Below are positions 5,666 through 5,788 of a stretch of DNA of 5,788 nt, piece after piece; position 1 is the stretch's first letter, and every line of letters begins with the position of its first letter. The notes below the pieces were generated by a model. It saw only the letters and a list, made by a program, of their open reading frames with translations, was not told the DNA's origin and made no database searches. A program made the translations under genes and the position numbers. The stretch is from Nitrososphaerota archaeon (lineage in GTDB: Archaea > Thermoproteota > Nitrososphaeria > Nitrososphaerales > JAHFOH01), in assembly GCA_023266955.1 (NCBI GenBank), contig JAHFOH010000095.1:1-5788 (forward strand). The letters are read 5' to 3'.

Positions 5666-5788
5666 AAGGAGATTTTGAAACGCCGAAGAGGTACTAAGAG
5701 CAACAGACCGACATGTGAGAAATAGTGGTGCAACTCGAATGTTTCGTTATTGACTCGCGGAGAAATGTGACGCATGCCTTAGCATGAA
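5666..5788. other. Sequence abutting the tRNA half; possible element end
   Basis: No credible gene is visible in these 123 bases at the window edge. Two small symmetries are present. GCCGAAG (5682-5688) is complementary, allowing one G-U pair, to the 3' anticodon-strand region (5649-5655). A 5-base inverted repeat CATGC/GCATG (5773-5786) is separated by four bases. If the tRNA half is an attachment-site copy, this is where the integrated element would begin. That is inference from the orientation of the half. Confidence 0.3.

Noticed and set aside
5664..5688. Short (17-base) intron in a complete tRNA-Ala at position 29/30 or 30/31
   Set aside because: Removing it would complete the anticodon stem, but no bulge-helix-bulge could be drawn and the upstream bases form neither a D-arm nor a 5' acceptor strand able to pair with CCGGTCC.
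5521..5775. 84-residue minus-strand ORF across the tRNA half
   Set aside because: It contains EVAGSNPARS, the usual artefact of translating a tRNA T-arm region. It has no domain-like composition and overlaps the tRNA sequence.

Overview
This window looks like chromosomal DNA from an archaeon, most likely of the TACK side (Thaumarchaeota or Bathyarchaeota-like). The pointers are an archaeal Sm-like protein gene followed directly by ribosomal protein eL37, an MCTS1/Tma20-type PUA protein, archaeal TATA-like boxes about 20-30 bases ahead of start codons, frequent GTG/TTG starts, and a surface protein with a Sec signal, many N-glycosylation sequons and a C-terminal anchor. The placement below 'archaeon' rests on remembered family resemblance (notably the FDQHMNLVL stretch in the Sm protein), so it is tentative.

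Layout from left to right. On the minus strand, 24-1478 holds a two-gene unit: an MCTS1-like PUA RNA-binding protein (promoter-proximal) and a DHH/DHHA1 phosphoesterase, 15 bases apart. A divergent promoter region of about 100 bases (1479-1580) separates it from a plus-strand unit of the Sm-like protein (1581-1826) and eL37 (1861-2028; only 55 codons). Next come a single-pass membrane coiled-coil protein of unknown function (2090-2737) and ribose-5-phosphate isomerase A (2807-3490), each with its own TATA-like box. Convergent to these is a 629-residue secreted, membrane-anchored protein with three tandem Ig-like/carboxypeptidase-regulatory-like repeats (3563-5452, minus).

The last 336 bases (5453-5788) contain no credible protein gene. 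They hold the promoter of the surface protein and, at 5619-5665 on the minus strand, a well-formed 3' half of a tRNA-Ala(GGC): anticodon loop, 3' anticodon strand, variable loop, T-arm, 3' acceptor strand and encoded CCA. No 5' half is present in the window. The most economical reading is a displaced tRNA 3' end left by site-specific integration, with the inserted element lying beyond the right edge; a split (trans-spliced) tRNA half is the main alternative.

Most genes here are core housekeeping genes (RNA handling, ribosome, pentose phosphate). I found no CRISPR array, insertion sequence, defence cassette or obvious new enzymatic system. The points most worth checking are the tRNA half, the consistent use of non-ATG starts at promoter-proximal genes, and the two poorly characterised proteins.
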